Source: Parabacteroides merdae ATCC 43184
GTDB lineage: Bacteria > Bacteroidota > Bacteroidia > Bacteroidales > Tannerellaceae
Direction: 5' to 3'
Assembly: GCF_025151215.1 (NCBI RefSeq)
Contig: NZ_CP102286.1
Span: 3,162,001 to 3,226,000, forward strand
DNA: 64,000 nt
The stretch's first letter is position 1, and each line of letters opens with the position of its first letter. Below the pieces are notes generated by a model. The model did no database searches. It was not told the DNA's origin and saw only the letters and a list, made by a program, of their open reading frames with translations. The position numbers and the translations under genes are program-made. This document shows, one piece after another, positions 8,509 to 16,791 of this stretch.

Positions 8509-10266
8509 ATGAAAAGCATAAAATTATTAGTACTGTCTTTGTGTGGGCTATTTAGCATGTCGTCCTGTGTCAACGACTTCTTGGACCGTGATCCTATGGA
8601 TATTATATCTGAAGACTTGGTTTGGTCCAATGAGAATGCGGTCAACGCTTATATGGCCGGAATGTACGAAGATATGTTCGTCGAACCTCATGCATGGTTG
8701 ATTAACTGGGGTACCTTGGGGCATTACACAGACGAATCCATGCGTAGTTATTCATGGGGCTATCCCTACACCCCGGTATTGGATCTCTCCAGCTTGCAAC
8801 AATGGGAATACAATAAAATACGTATCGCCAATGTGTTCTTGCAAAACATCCAAACCTCTACATTGAACGAGGATTTGAAACAACGTTGGACAGCGGAAGC
8901 ACACTTTGTACGGGCATTCCACTATTTCACAATGGCAAAACGCTATGGTGGTGTACCTTTGATAAAAGAGGTACAAGAATATACCGGAAACAACGTAGAA
9001 GAACTAAAGGTTCCGCGCAATACGGAAGAAGAAGTCTGGAACTTCATTGCTGAAGAGTGTGATTTAGCGATCGCCGGTTTGCCTGAATCCTACGGATCTA
9101 CAGACCAGTTCCGTGTAACCAAATATGCCGCAGCCGCTTTGAAAGCAAGAGCTCTGCTTTATGCAGGCTCCATCAGTCGCTATGGCACCGTACAGTTGAA
9201 TGGCTTGGTAGGTATTCCTGCAGATAAGGCAAACGACTTTTTCAAAAGATCCATGGAGGCCTCTGACATGATCATTAAATCAGGCAAGTTCGCTCTATTC
9301 AATCAAGATCCGGATCCTGCTGCCAACTACCAACAACTGTTCTTAGACAAAACAATGAACAGCGAAGCTATCTTTGTAAAAGCTTTTGCATCTCCTGACA
9401 AAGCGCATAATTTCGATTATGCTATGGCCGCTCCCTCCTTCAAAATTGACTGGGGAACCAATACAAGTCCGACGTTGGAATTAGTAGAATCATATGAGTA
9501 TATAGATGGAACACCTGGTACGTTAAAAACAACCGATGCAAGTGGAAATCTGATCTATTACGAAAACGCAGAAGATATTTTCAAGGATAAAGACCCGCGT
9601 TTCTTCGCCTCTATTCTTTACCCAGGTTCTCCTTGGCAAAACGGAGAGTTGGAAGTAAGACGCGGCATTATCAAAAATGATGGCTCCAAAGAGGCTGCCT
9701 CGGCATTCACGGATGTGTTCAGCGAAGATCCGTCTATGAAAACCGGAGGTAAAGATGGGCTCGTCATGGCAGGTGATTGCAGTCGTACAGGATTTTATAT
9801 CAAGAAATTCATGGATCCTACCAATCGAGTAGAAATGGACCGTTCCGAAACGAACTTTATGGTGTTCCGTTATGCAGAAACCTTGCTGAATTATGCGGAA
9901 GCCGCTTTCGAATTGGGACTAAAAGACCAAGCTCTCCAAAAAGTGAACGAAGTACGTAAACGTGCTGGTATCAAGGAGAAAAATAGCTTGACAATGGATG
10001 ATATCCGAAACGAAAGACGCGTAGAATTGGCATTCGAGAATTTACGTTACTGGGATTTGGTCCGTTGGCGTGTTGCTTCCAAAGTAATGAACAACACAAC
10101 TTTCTCGGCATTAATTCCTTGGTTGGACTATAAGACCAAAAAATATGTTTTCGAGAAATCGGTCAATACCTTGAATCTGCCCAAAACGTTTTTGGACAAA
10201 CAATACTACTTGGAGATTCCGGGTGTAGCTCAAAACGATTTATTAGAACAAAATCCGGGTTATTAA
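8509..10266 (+). CDS. SusD/RagB-family glycan-binding lipoprotein
   Basis: The 585-residue lipoprotein (Cys20, SMSSC) opens with the typical FLDRDP segment, has TPR-like helices (AEAHFVRAFHYFTMAKRYGG) and ends with the family C-terminus (EIPGVAQNDLLEQNPGY). It is the surface-exposed lid that delivers glycans to the SusC channel at 5323-8493. It is cotranscribed with susC and the DUF3823 gene. The ligand is unknown, and no glycosidase belongs to this operon. Confidence 0.95.
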   Translation: MKSIKLLVLSLCGLFSMSSCVNDFLDRDPMDIISEDLVWSNENAVNAYMAGMYEDMFVEPHAWLINWGTLGHYTDESMRSYSWGYPYTPVLDLSSLQQWEYNKIRIANVFLQNIQTSTLNEDLKQRWTAEAHFVRAFHYFTMAKRYGGVPLIKEVQEYTGNNVEELKVPRNTEEEVWNFIAEECDLAIAGLPESYGSTDQFRVTKYAAAALKARALLYAGSISRYGTVQLNGLVGIPADKANDFFKRSMEASDMIIKSGKFALFNQDPDPAANYQQLFLDKTMNSEAIFVKAFASPDKAHNFDYAMAAPSFKIDWGTNTSPTLELVESYEYIDGTPGTLKTTDASGNLIYYENAEDIFKDKDPRFFASILYPGSPWQNGELEVRRGIIKNDGSKEAASAFTDVFSEDPSMKTGGKDGLVMAGDCSRTGFYIKKFMDPTNRVEMDRSETNFMVFRYAETLLNYAEAAFELGLKDQALQKVNEVRKRAGIKEKNSLTMDDIRNERRVELAFENLRYWDLVRWRVASKVMNNTTFSALIPWLDYKTKKYVFEKSVNTLNLPKTFLDKQYYLEIPGVAQNDLLEQNPGY

Positions 10267-10285
10267 TCTTTTCATATTTAAAGAC

Positions 10286-10957
10286 ATGAAAAAAATATTT
10301 TTATATGCAACACTAATTTGTGGCTTGTGCTCCTGCGGGCTTGACAACTATGACGCACCTACCGCTTCCCTAAGTGGAGCGATCATAGACAAAGAGACAA
10401 AAGAAAATGTCCCCGGACAAGCTCAAAACGGGACAAAAATACGTATGTATGAGTTTTATAATGACGAATGGTCTGTACAACCCAACGATTCATGGGTGAG
10501 CCAAGATGGCACATTCTCGAATACAGCAGTATTTACCGGTAAATACAAGATTTTAGCCGAAGGGCCTTTTGAGACAGTAGAACCGATCGAAATGGAAGTC
10601 TCAGGTTCAAAACAGATGAACTTTGAAGTAACACCGTTTTTGCGCATATCGGCAGAAGCGACATCCAACGAAACAGGCAAAGTTACGGTTAAAACTTCCG
10701 TAGACAATGTTTTAGATAAAACAATACAAGCAGTAGAATTCTACTACTGCAAGACTCCGTATGTGGATAAAAACACCTTTACGGCTAAAGAATCTGTAGA
10801 ACTTGGTACGGAGACCGAATTAGACATTGCCACTTATTCTCATACGTTCGAGAATCTCAAAAGCGGAAAGACTTTCTACTTCCGGGTAGGAGCCTTAGCT
10901 GTTAACCCTGGCGGATTCTATAATTATAGTAAAGTAATAGAAGTTACCGTTAAATAA
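10286..10957 (+). CDS. DUF3823 domain lipoprotein of the SusCD operon
   Basis: The 223-residue lipoprotein (Cys17, LCSC) carries the DUF3823-type start DNYDAPTASLSGAIIDKETK and a C-terminal all-beta domain resembling fibronectin III (SGKTFYFRVGALAVNPGG). Such proteins commonly follow SusD genes and are thought to be surface glycan-binding or scaffold proteins. It is 19 nt after susD and is followed by a strong hairpin, so it closes the three-gene operon. No enzymatic motif is visible. Confidence 0.8.
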   Translation: MKKIFLYATLICGLCSCGLDNYDAPTASLSGAIIDKETKENVPGQAQNGTKIRMYEFYNDEWSVQPNDSWVSQDGTFSNTAVFTGKYKILAEGPFETVEPIEMEVSGSKQMNFEVTPFLRISAEATSNETGKVTVKTSVDNVLDKTIQAVEFYYCKTPYVDKNTFTAKESVELGTETELDIATYSHTFENLKSGKTFYFRVGALAVNPGGFYNYSKVIEVTVK

Positions 10958-10970
10958 ATCAGATCTATTT

Positions 10971-11022
10971 AAGGACTGTTTTTGCATTTTTCATTAACAC
11001 AAGAAAATGCAAGACAGTCCTT
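10971..11022 (+). terminator. Long hairpin ending the susCD-DUF3823 operon
   Basis: AAGGACTGT (from 10971) pairs with ACAGTCCTT (ending 11022). An inner pairing of TTGCATTTT with AAAATGCAA extends the stem. No T-run follows, so it may terminate only partly or stabilise the upstream mRNA. The SGNH gene begins 26 nt later. Confidence 0.6.
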
Positions 11023-11048
11023 AATCATCACAATGTAAACGGCCTAAT

Positions 11049-12848
11049 ATGAGTAAAACATCCAAATATCTGCTGATGATAGGTATCTATCTATTTCTTT
11101 CCTTGCTTTTTCTTATCGGAATAGAGTGTGGATTGAGAGCTTTCGGATATGGTGTAGATTTAGACCATCTTTTCTTGCAAACAGCGAATGGTAAATATTT
11201 ATATCTCAACAAAAACATCAGTAGAAGGTACTTTACTCAATCACAAGCCACAAACGGAAATGTAGAGTTTTTTCGGAAAAAGAAACAAAAAAACACATTC
11301 AGAATTTTTGTTCTGGGCGAATCAGCAGCAATGGGATTTCCCTATCCCAATAATATTTCGTTCCAACGAATGCTGAAATACCAATTGCAAAAGACAAATC
11401 CAGACAAAGATATCGAGATCATCAATTTAGCTCTGACTGCAATCAACAGTTACACTTTTTACGATTTCGCACAAGAACTCGTTCATTTTGAGCCAGATGC
11501 GATTTTTATTTATGGTGGACACAACGAGTATTACGGAGCTTTGGGTGTAGGCTCCAATAATACACTCGGTAGCCATCCAACATTTATCCGTTGGGCAATC
11601 CGTTTGCGTCAGTTACGTCTTACTCAATGGCTCGATTCTTTAAAAAGCCACTTAAGCCCTCAAAAGGAGTTCTCAGACAACTTGATGAAATATGTGGTCA
11701 AAGAGCAAGTGATCCCCTACAAAAGCAAACTATTTCAACAAGGACTGGAACAGTTTCAAAACAATATGAAATTAGTACTTAATCTGTTCAAAAAACACCA
11801 AATACCAGTTTTCTTCTCAACTGTCGGAGTTAATTTAAAAGACTTAAAGCCTTTCAAAAGCATATCGTCTGACGAACATAGCGCCGATGAATATTATCAA
11901 CTGGCACAAGAACAATTGCAAGCACAAGATAGCATAGCAGCATACACATCCTTCAGTCGGGCACGAGACTTGGACGCCCTTAGATTTAGAGCATCCAAAG
12001 AGATCAATGAGATCATCCGAGAATTAGCCAAAGATGACGATAATATTTACTTGGTAAATACCGAAGAGGAATTTAACCGAAAAAGCCCGTTCGGTATTCC
12101 CGGACGAGAATTATTGCTGGAACATGTACATCCTACTATCGAAGGGCATCGGGTGATCGCAAATTGCTTTTTGGAAGTTCTTCGGCAAAACCAATCCTGT
12201 TTTTCCAACAAAAAACTACAAATCGGCACTTCAGAAGATCTATACAACTTTCCTGTTTTAGAGTTTGACTCCTTAGCTGGAGAATATGCTTGCTTACAAC
12301 TGCGTAAAGGATTCCCATTCTATGAAAAAGATCTCTCTACAATTACCCCTAAAACAGAAGTAGAAAAGATCGCAGCAAACTACGTACGACAAAAAAACTG
12401 GTATCAATCCATGGATCAACTGTATCAGTACGCACTTAATAGCAAGAATGAAAAATTATGTTTGGATATTCTCCGGGTTCGTATCACGGATAACCCTTAC
12501 GACCTCACCTTCCTTGGTCAAGGAGGAGAATTCGCAGAGATCCGAAAAGAATATCCTTTAGCTATCTTCTTCTACACACGAAGTTTCCGCCTGTATCCCA
12601 CGGTTCAAACAGCACAGAACTTAGTTGCAATCCATTTACGGCTCGATCAACCCGATCTGGCTCTTCCTTACATTGAATATATACTCCGAAACGGAAATCC
12701 GAAATTTAACGGACTCAAAGAGCTTTGCCATAAGATCATCCAGTACAAACAAGAATTAAATTGGCAATCGAATGATTCAATCCGGCAAGCAATCCGATCG
12801 ATCTATCTACAAATGGGTAATCAGGATGCAGCCGACCTATACAATTAA
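11049..12848 (+). CDS. Membrane-anchored SGNH/GDSL-type hydrolase with TPR-like C-terminus
   Basis: The 599-residue protein has an N-terminal membrane anchor (about 8-28), then an SGNH fold. The nucleophile block is VLGES with Ser92, GGHNE at 156-160 supplies the Gly/Asn block, and EHVHP at 358-362 supplies the His; Glu358 takes the place of the usual Asp in the DxxH dyad. The region from about 430 on is helical and TPR-like. SGNH enzymes are esterases or acyltransferases. Genes of this type accompany NodU/CmcH carbamoyltransferases, DUF5989 and SxtJ proteins, as here. It probably acts outside the cytoplasm on an acylated or carbamoylated product; the substrate is unknown. Confidence 0.8.
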   Translation: MSKTSKYLLMIGIYLFLSLLFLIGIECGLRAFGYGVDLDHLFLQTANGKYLYLNKNISRRYFTQSQATNGNVEFFRKKKQKNTFRIFVLGESAAMGFPYPNNISFQRMLKYQLQKTNPDKDIEIINLALTAINSYTFYDFAQELVHFEPDAIFIYGGHNEYYGALGVGSNNTLGSHPTFIRWAIRLRQLRLTQWLDSLKSHLSPQKEFSDNLMKYVVKEQVIPYKSKLFQQGLEQFQNNMKLVLNLFKKHQIPVFFSTVGVNLKDLKPFKSISSDEHSADEYYQLAQEQLQAQDSIAAYTSFSRARDLDALRFRASKEINEIIRELAKDDDNIYLVNTEEEFNRKSPFGIPGRELLLEHVHPTIEGHRVIANCFLEVLRQNQSCFSNKKLQIGTSEDLYNFPVLEFDSLAGEYACLQLRKGFPFYEKDLSTITPKTEVEKIAANYVRQKNWYQSMDQLYQYALNSKNEKLCLDILRVRITDNPYDLTFLGQGGEFAEIRKEYPLAIFFYTRSFRLYPTVQTAQNLVAIHLRLDQPDLALPYIEYILRNGNPKFNGLKELCHKIIQYKQELNWQSNDSIRQAIRSIYLQMGNQDAADLYN

Positions 12849-12855
12849 TAATAAA

Positions 12856-14679
12856 ATGAGCTATATTTTAGGTATATCCGCATATTATCATGATGCAGCC
12901 GCAGCTTTGATAAAAGATGGCGAGATCATAGCTGCCGCACAAGAAGAACGCTTTACCCGAATCAAGAACGATGCATCTTTTCCTGCAAATGCAATCCGTT
13001 ATTGTTTACAGCAAGCGGGAATTTTATTGTGTGATATCTCCACAATTATCTATTACGAAAAACCCTATCTGAAATTTGAGCGAATTTTAGAAATCTTTTA
13101 TCGATACGCACCATGGGGGATGGAACAGTTCATTAAAGGAATACCAATATGGATTGAAGAAAAACTTTTTTGCAAACGAATGCTCAAGCGTGAATTACGC
13201 AAGTTAGGAAAATTCGATGAACAACATTGTAAACTTTTGTTCTCGGAACATCATTTGTCACATGCGGCTTCCGCATTTTTCGGTTCAGATTTTCAAGAAG
13301 CTGCGATTATAACAGTAGACGGTGTAGGAGAATGGAATACACTATCTATCGCTCATGGGAAAGCCAATCAAATTCAATTAATAAAAGAAATGCGATTTCC
13401 TGATTCCATTGGATTGTTCTATTCTGCATTTACCTATTATTTAGGATTCAAGGTGAACTCCGGGGAATATAAGATGATGGGATTAGCCCCTTACGCCGAT
13501 CGATCTGACCGACAAACCTCAAAATTTGTCGATCAGATCAAACAACATCTACTGACGATCCATCCCGATGGTTCTATATCATTGAATATGTATTATTTCT
13601 CCTTCCACAAAAAAATGCGAATGGTTCATGAAAAGCGTTGGGAACAATTATTTCAATTGAAACCTCGAAAGGCAGAAAGCGAAATACGCCCAGAACACGC
13701 AAGTCTAGCACTTGCAGCTCAAATTGTATTGGAAGAGATACTATTGAGAATTGTTCAAACAGCCCAAAAGCTCACTGGCTGTTCCAACCTATGTCTAGCC
13801 GGAGGAGTCGCTCTAAATTGCGTAGCAAATGGTAAAATCATTCGTTCACAATTATTTGAGCATGTCTTCATCCAACCTGCCGCAGGAGATGCAGGAGGAG
13901 CATTAGGAGCGGCTTGGGCCACTTATTATATTTACCAAGGACATTCACGAAAAGCCGGGATGAATGGAGACAAGATGCACTTCGCCCAAACCGGTCCTCA
14001 ATATACAGAGCATGAGATTCAAGATTTTTTGGACTCGAATAACATTTCTTATCACTATTTGGATGAAGCATTTTTATATGAAGAAGTGGCTAAACACATA
14101 GCTTCCGGTTTATGTATAGGTTGGTTTCAAGGGCGTATGGAGTTTGGCCCACGTGCATTAGGAAACCGAAGTATCTTGGCAGATCCCCGTGATAAAGAGA
14201 TGCAAAAAAGATTAAATTTGAAAATCAAGTTCAGAGAAAGCTTCCGACCATTTGCTCCAGTTATATTAAAAGAAAAAGTCAGCGATTATTTTGAAAAGCT
14301 GACCGAATCCAATTATATGCTGATAACAACCAACATTTCTCTGAAACATCGGATACCATTGCCAAAGCATTATCAAGATTTAGATGCCGCAGAACGATTG
14401 GCGTTACCAAAATCAGATATTCCGGCAGTTACCCATGTGGATTTTTCCGCACGCGTACAAACTGTTGATGAACAAAGTAATCCCAAATTAACGAAGCTTT
14501 TACGGGCATTCGAACAATTAACAGGCTACCCTTTGCTTATCAATACAAGTTTTAACGTACGTGGCGAACCTATTGTCTGCACCCCGCAAGATGCATACCG
14601 CTGTTTTATGACAACCAACTTAGATCTCTTGGTTTTAGGGAATTATATAATCAATAAAAATAACATACAAAAATCATAA
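12856..14679 (+). CDS. NodU/CmcH-family carbamoyltransferase
   Basis: Starting at ATG 12856, 7 nt after the previous stop, gives 607 residues beginning MSYILGISAYYHDAAAALIK, which is the normal family N-terminus. An in-frame start at 12772 would overlap the upstream gene by 77 nt and is unlikely. The N-terminal kinase-like domain has the SEHHLSHAASAFFG block (130-143; His132, His133, His136) and LCLAGGVALNCVANGK (312-327). The C-terminal domain has FGPRALGNRSI at 430-440. The family transfers carbamoyl from carbamoyl phosphate, via carbamoyl-AMP, to a hydroxyl of a sugar, antibiotic or lipid-linked acceptor. The acceptor here is not known. Confidence 0.92.
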   Translation: MSYILGISAYYHDAAAALIKDGEIIAAAQEERFTRIKNDASFPANAIRYCLQQAGILLCDISTIIYYEKPYLKFERILEIFYRYAPWGMEQFIKGIPIWIEEKLFCKRMLKRELRKLGKFDEQHCKLLFSEHHLSHAASAFFGSDFQEAAIITVDGVGEWNTLSIAHGKANQIQLIKEMRFPDSIGLFYSAFTYYLGFKVNSGEYKMMGLAPYADRSDRQTSKFVDQIKQHLLTIHPDGSISLNMYYFSFHKKMRMVHEKRWEQLFQLKPRKAESEIRPEHASLALAAQIVLEEILLRIVQTAQKLTGCSNLCLAGGVALNCVANGKIIRSQLFEHVFIQPAAGDAGGALGAAWATYYIYQGHSRKAGMNGDKMHFAQTGPQYTEHEIQDFLDSNNISYHYLDEAFLYEEVAKHIASGLCIGWFQGRMEFGPRALGNRSILADPRDKEMQKRLNLKIKFRESFRPFAPVILKEKVSDYFEKLTESNYMLITTNISLKHRIPLPKHYQDLDAAERLALPKSDIPAVTHVDFSARVQTVDEQSNPKLTKLLRAFEQLTGYPLLINTSFNVRGEPIVCTPQDAYRCFMTTNLDLLVLGNYIINKNNIQKS

Positions 14680-14682
14680 AAT

Positions 14683-14832
14683 ATGGACACATTGAAAGAC
14701 TTACTACTTTTTATAAAAGAACGAAAAAAATGGTGGTTGCTACCTGTATTAATATTCTTGCTATTGATTGGCTTGTTGCTAATCTCTACAAGCAATACAG
14801 TGATTGCCCCCTTTATTTACACTCTATTTTGA
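14683..14832 (+). CDS. DUF5989 family small membrane protein
   Basis: A 49-residue ORF starts MDTLKDLLLFIKERKKWWLL, followed by one hydrophobic helix and a short tail (NTVIAPFIYTLF). This matches the DUF5989 pattern of a short amphipathic start, KKWWLLP, then a transmembrane helix. Such small proteins are regularly encoded between carbamoyltransferase and SxtJ genes. It begins 3 nt after the carbamoyltransferase stop, so translation is probably coupled. Function unknown; likely a membrane subunit or adaptor of the carbamoylation system. Confidence 0.8.
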   Translation: MDTLKDLLLFIKERKKWWLLPVLIFLLLIGLLLISTSNTVIAPFIYTLF

Positions 14833-14839
14833 ATGTCCT

Positions 14840-15067
14840 ATGAATTGGATTCACATATACAAGAAAATACGTACGGTTTGGATTCGTTTCGGAAACCTGT
14901 TAAACAAGATCACCTCACCAATCCTGTTGGGAATTACTTATTTTTTGATCCTCACGCCAATTGCGTGGTTATACCGCCTGTTCAACCGGACAGAAGAGGA
15001 ACAAGATAGTACAATGAACGAACGAGTTAAGACTTATTCTAAAGAAGATTTTATTCATCCATGGTAA
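14840..15067 (+). CDS. SxtJ-like small membrane protein
   Basis: From ATG 14840 the product is 75 residues: a basic start, one or two hydrophobic stretches (ITSPILLGITYFLILTPIAW) and a polar tail ending DFIHPW. The ILLGITYFLILTPIAWLYRLF segment matches the C-terminal part of SxtJ-family proteins, which accompany carbamoyltransferases. An in-frame ATG at 14804 would overlap the DUF5989 gene and is less likely. The stop overlaps the next start by 7 nt. The role is unknown; the membrane location suggests it tethers or assists the carbamoyltransferase. Confidence 0.7.
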   Translation: MNWIHIYKKIRTVWIRFGNLLNKITSPILLGITYFLILTPIAWLYRLFNRTEEEQDSTMNERVKTYSKEDFIHPW

Positions 15068-16791
15068 ATATGAAACAACTTCATACATTTTCCTACGGGC
15101 TACTACCATTCGTCCTATTTACAGTAATCCTTTATGCCTTTTTCTATAATCATCATCTGCTCTTTGCCGAGCAGTTACGATTGTTTGAATGGAACAAAGA
15201 CTATTTCAACGAAATAGTTTATAATCCAGGAGGATTATCTGCCTATATAGGGGAGTTTTTCACACAGTTTTATCATTTAAATCATTTTGGGGGATGGATT
15301 TTAGGAGCCGGAGTCGGACTAACCGGTATATTATATCGCAACCTGATCTGCCATTGGAAAATTGGAGGAAATGTCTCATGGGAACTGATTCCTATCACTT
15401 CACTGGTTTTCTTCTATTTAAACCCTAACGCATCATTGGGACTCATTTTTGGACTTCTGATTACCCTTTTACTTGCAAGAATAACTCTTCATGAAAAGGA
15501 AGGCAAACGCAAAAGACTTCTGATCCTAATCAACTTACCGATTTGCTATTTCTTTACTGGAATAGGCTGTTATTTATATCTTATTCTCATCTTCCTCGAT
15601 GAAGTTTTTTCGAAGAAAAAACACTCACTTCTTGCTTGGATTCTATATACACTCGTTACAATCCTACTGCCTATCTTAACTTATTATAAATTCGACATCA
15701 ATGAAACACAAGCTTGGATAGGTATAGCTTGTTTTATTACACAAGACTTACTTCATCCACTTGGTATCGTTATCACTTCATTTTTAATATCTCCCTTATT
15801 AGCTTACGGGACATATCATCTTTTACAGCGATTAACAGACAAAAAACGATTCGCTTTAAATCTGCTCATGGCTTTCTTCGCTATCGGGATCATCTTAAGC
15901 CAACTCAAAAATGAGGATGAACGACTTTATCAACTACATTATCTAATCACCCACGAAAAATGGGACGAAGCGATTACCTTCATGCAAAAAAAGCCTGTCC
16001 AAAATGTTCTGATGTCCTCCTATACCAACATTGCCCTGCTTCATCAGCAACGTCTTTCAAAAGAGCTATTCTCGTATTTCCAAGTAGCTCATGTCAACGA
16101 ATTTTGGTCTTCCAACCATCTATTAAATTATCTGACTGCTGAGACTTATTTTCAGCTAGATATGCTCTATGCTGCCAGAGCCTATATGTTCATGGCGAAC
16201 ACGCAAACTCCATCCGGACGTTCCCCGCTCTATCTGACACGATTGGCGGAGATCGAATACAGAAGGGGAAAACGGGCTGCCAGCCTCAAATATGTGGCCT
16301 TACTGGAGTCTACCTTATTCTACAAAGACTGGGCTTACAAATTTAGGCAAAAGATGAACACAGACTCCTCGACAAAAAAAAGTCAACTTTCACCCAAAAC
16401 CAATAAGCTTTTTCTTGCCAAAGAGATGCTTTTCAACGTGGAACAATTTGAGACACAAGCAGGAGCCAACAATCAAAAAGTCATCGATTTCCTGCTAGCA
16501 AAATATATGCTCAACAATCAATATAACGCATTTATCCAATTAGCCGCCCGGACTCATCTCACAATACATAGTAGCAAGCATTATCAAGAGTTTTTGCTAA
16601 TGTATGCTTATCTACTGAAAGATAACTCATTGATTTCAAAATGGCAAATTGAACAAACTGTAATAGAGCGTTTCTACCGATATTTACAAATCAACCAGTC
16701 GGGAAAATCTCCGGAAGAAATCCAGGAATTACTATGCCCCTATAAAGACACCTATTGGTATTACGTACAATATAATAAAAAACAAATATGA
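15061..16791 (+). CDS. DUF6057 family polytopic membrane protein (complete copy)
   Basis: The 576-residue protein has roughly eight to ten predicted membrane segments in its first 285 residues (for example LLPFVLFTVILYAFFY, LGLIFGLLITLLLARITL and LLMAFFAIGIILSQL), then a soluble TPR-like domain of about 290 residues ending TYWYYVQYNKKQI. The partial protein at 1-815 is its paralogue. An alternative start at ATG 15070 would avoid the overlap with SxtJ. It lies between the carbamoyltransferase genes and the PD40/CxxCH lipoprotein, with overlaps on both sides, so the proteins probably form one envelope pathway. No catalytic motif was recognised. Confidence 0.8.
   Translation: MVNMKQLHTFSYGLLPFVLFTVILYAFFYNHHLLFAEQLRLFEWNKDYFNEIVYNPGGLSAYIGEFFTQFYHLNHFGGWILGAGVGLTGILYRNLICHWKIGGNVSWELIPITSLVFFYLNPNASLGLIFGLLITLLLARITLHEKEGKRKRLLILINLPICYFFTGIGCYLYLILIFLDEVFSKKKHSLLAWILYTLVTILLPILTYYKFDINETQAWIGIACFITQDLLHPLGIVITSFLISPLLAYGTYHLLQRLTDKKRFALNLLMAFFAIGIILSQLKNEDERLYQLHYLITHEKWDEAITFMQKKPVQNVLMSSYTNIALLHQQRLSKELFSYFQVAHVNEFWSSNHLLNYLTAETYFQLDMLYAARAYMFMANTQTPSGRSPLYLTRLAEIEYRRGKRAASLKYVALLESTLFYKDWAYKFRQKMNTDSSTKKSQLSPKTNKLFLAKEMLFNVEQFETQAGANNQKVIDFLLAKYMLNNQYNAFIQLAARTHLTIHSSKHYQEFLLMYAYLLKDNSLISKWQIEQTVIERFYRYLQINQSGKSPEEIQELLCPYKDTYWYYVQYNKKQI

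Noticed and set aside
12772..12855. Upstream in-frame start for the carbamoyltransferase
   Set aside because: It would overlap the SGNH gene by 77 nt, and the added residues do not resemble the family; ATG 12856 gives the standard N-terminus.
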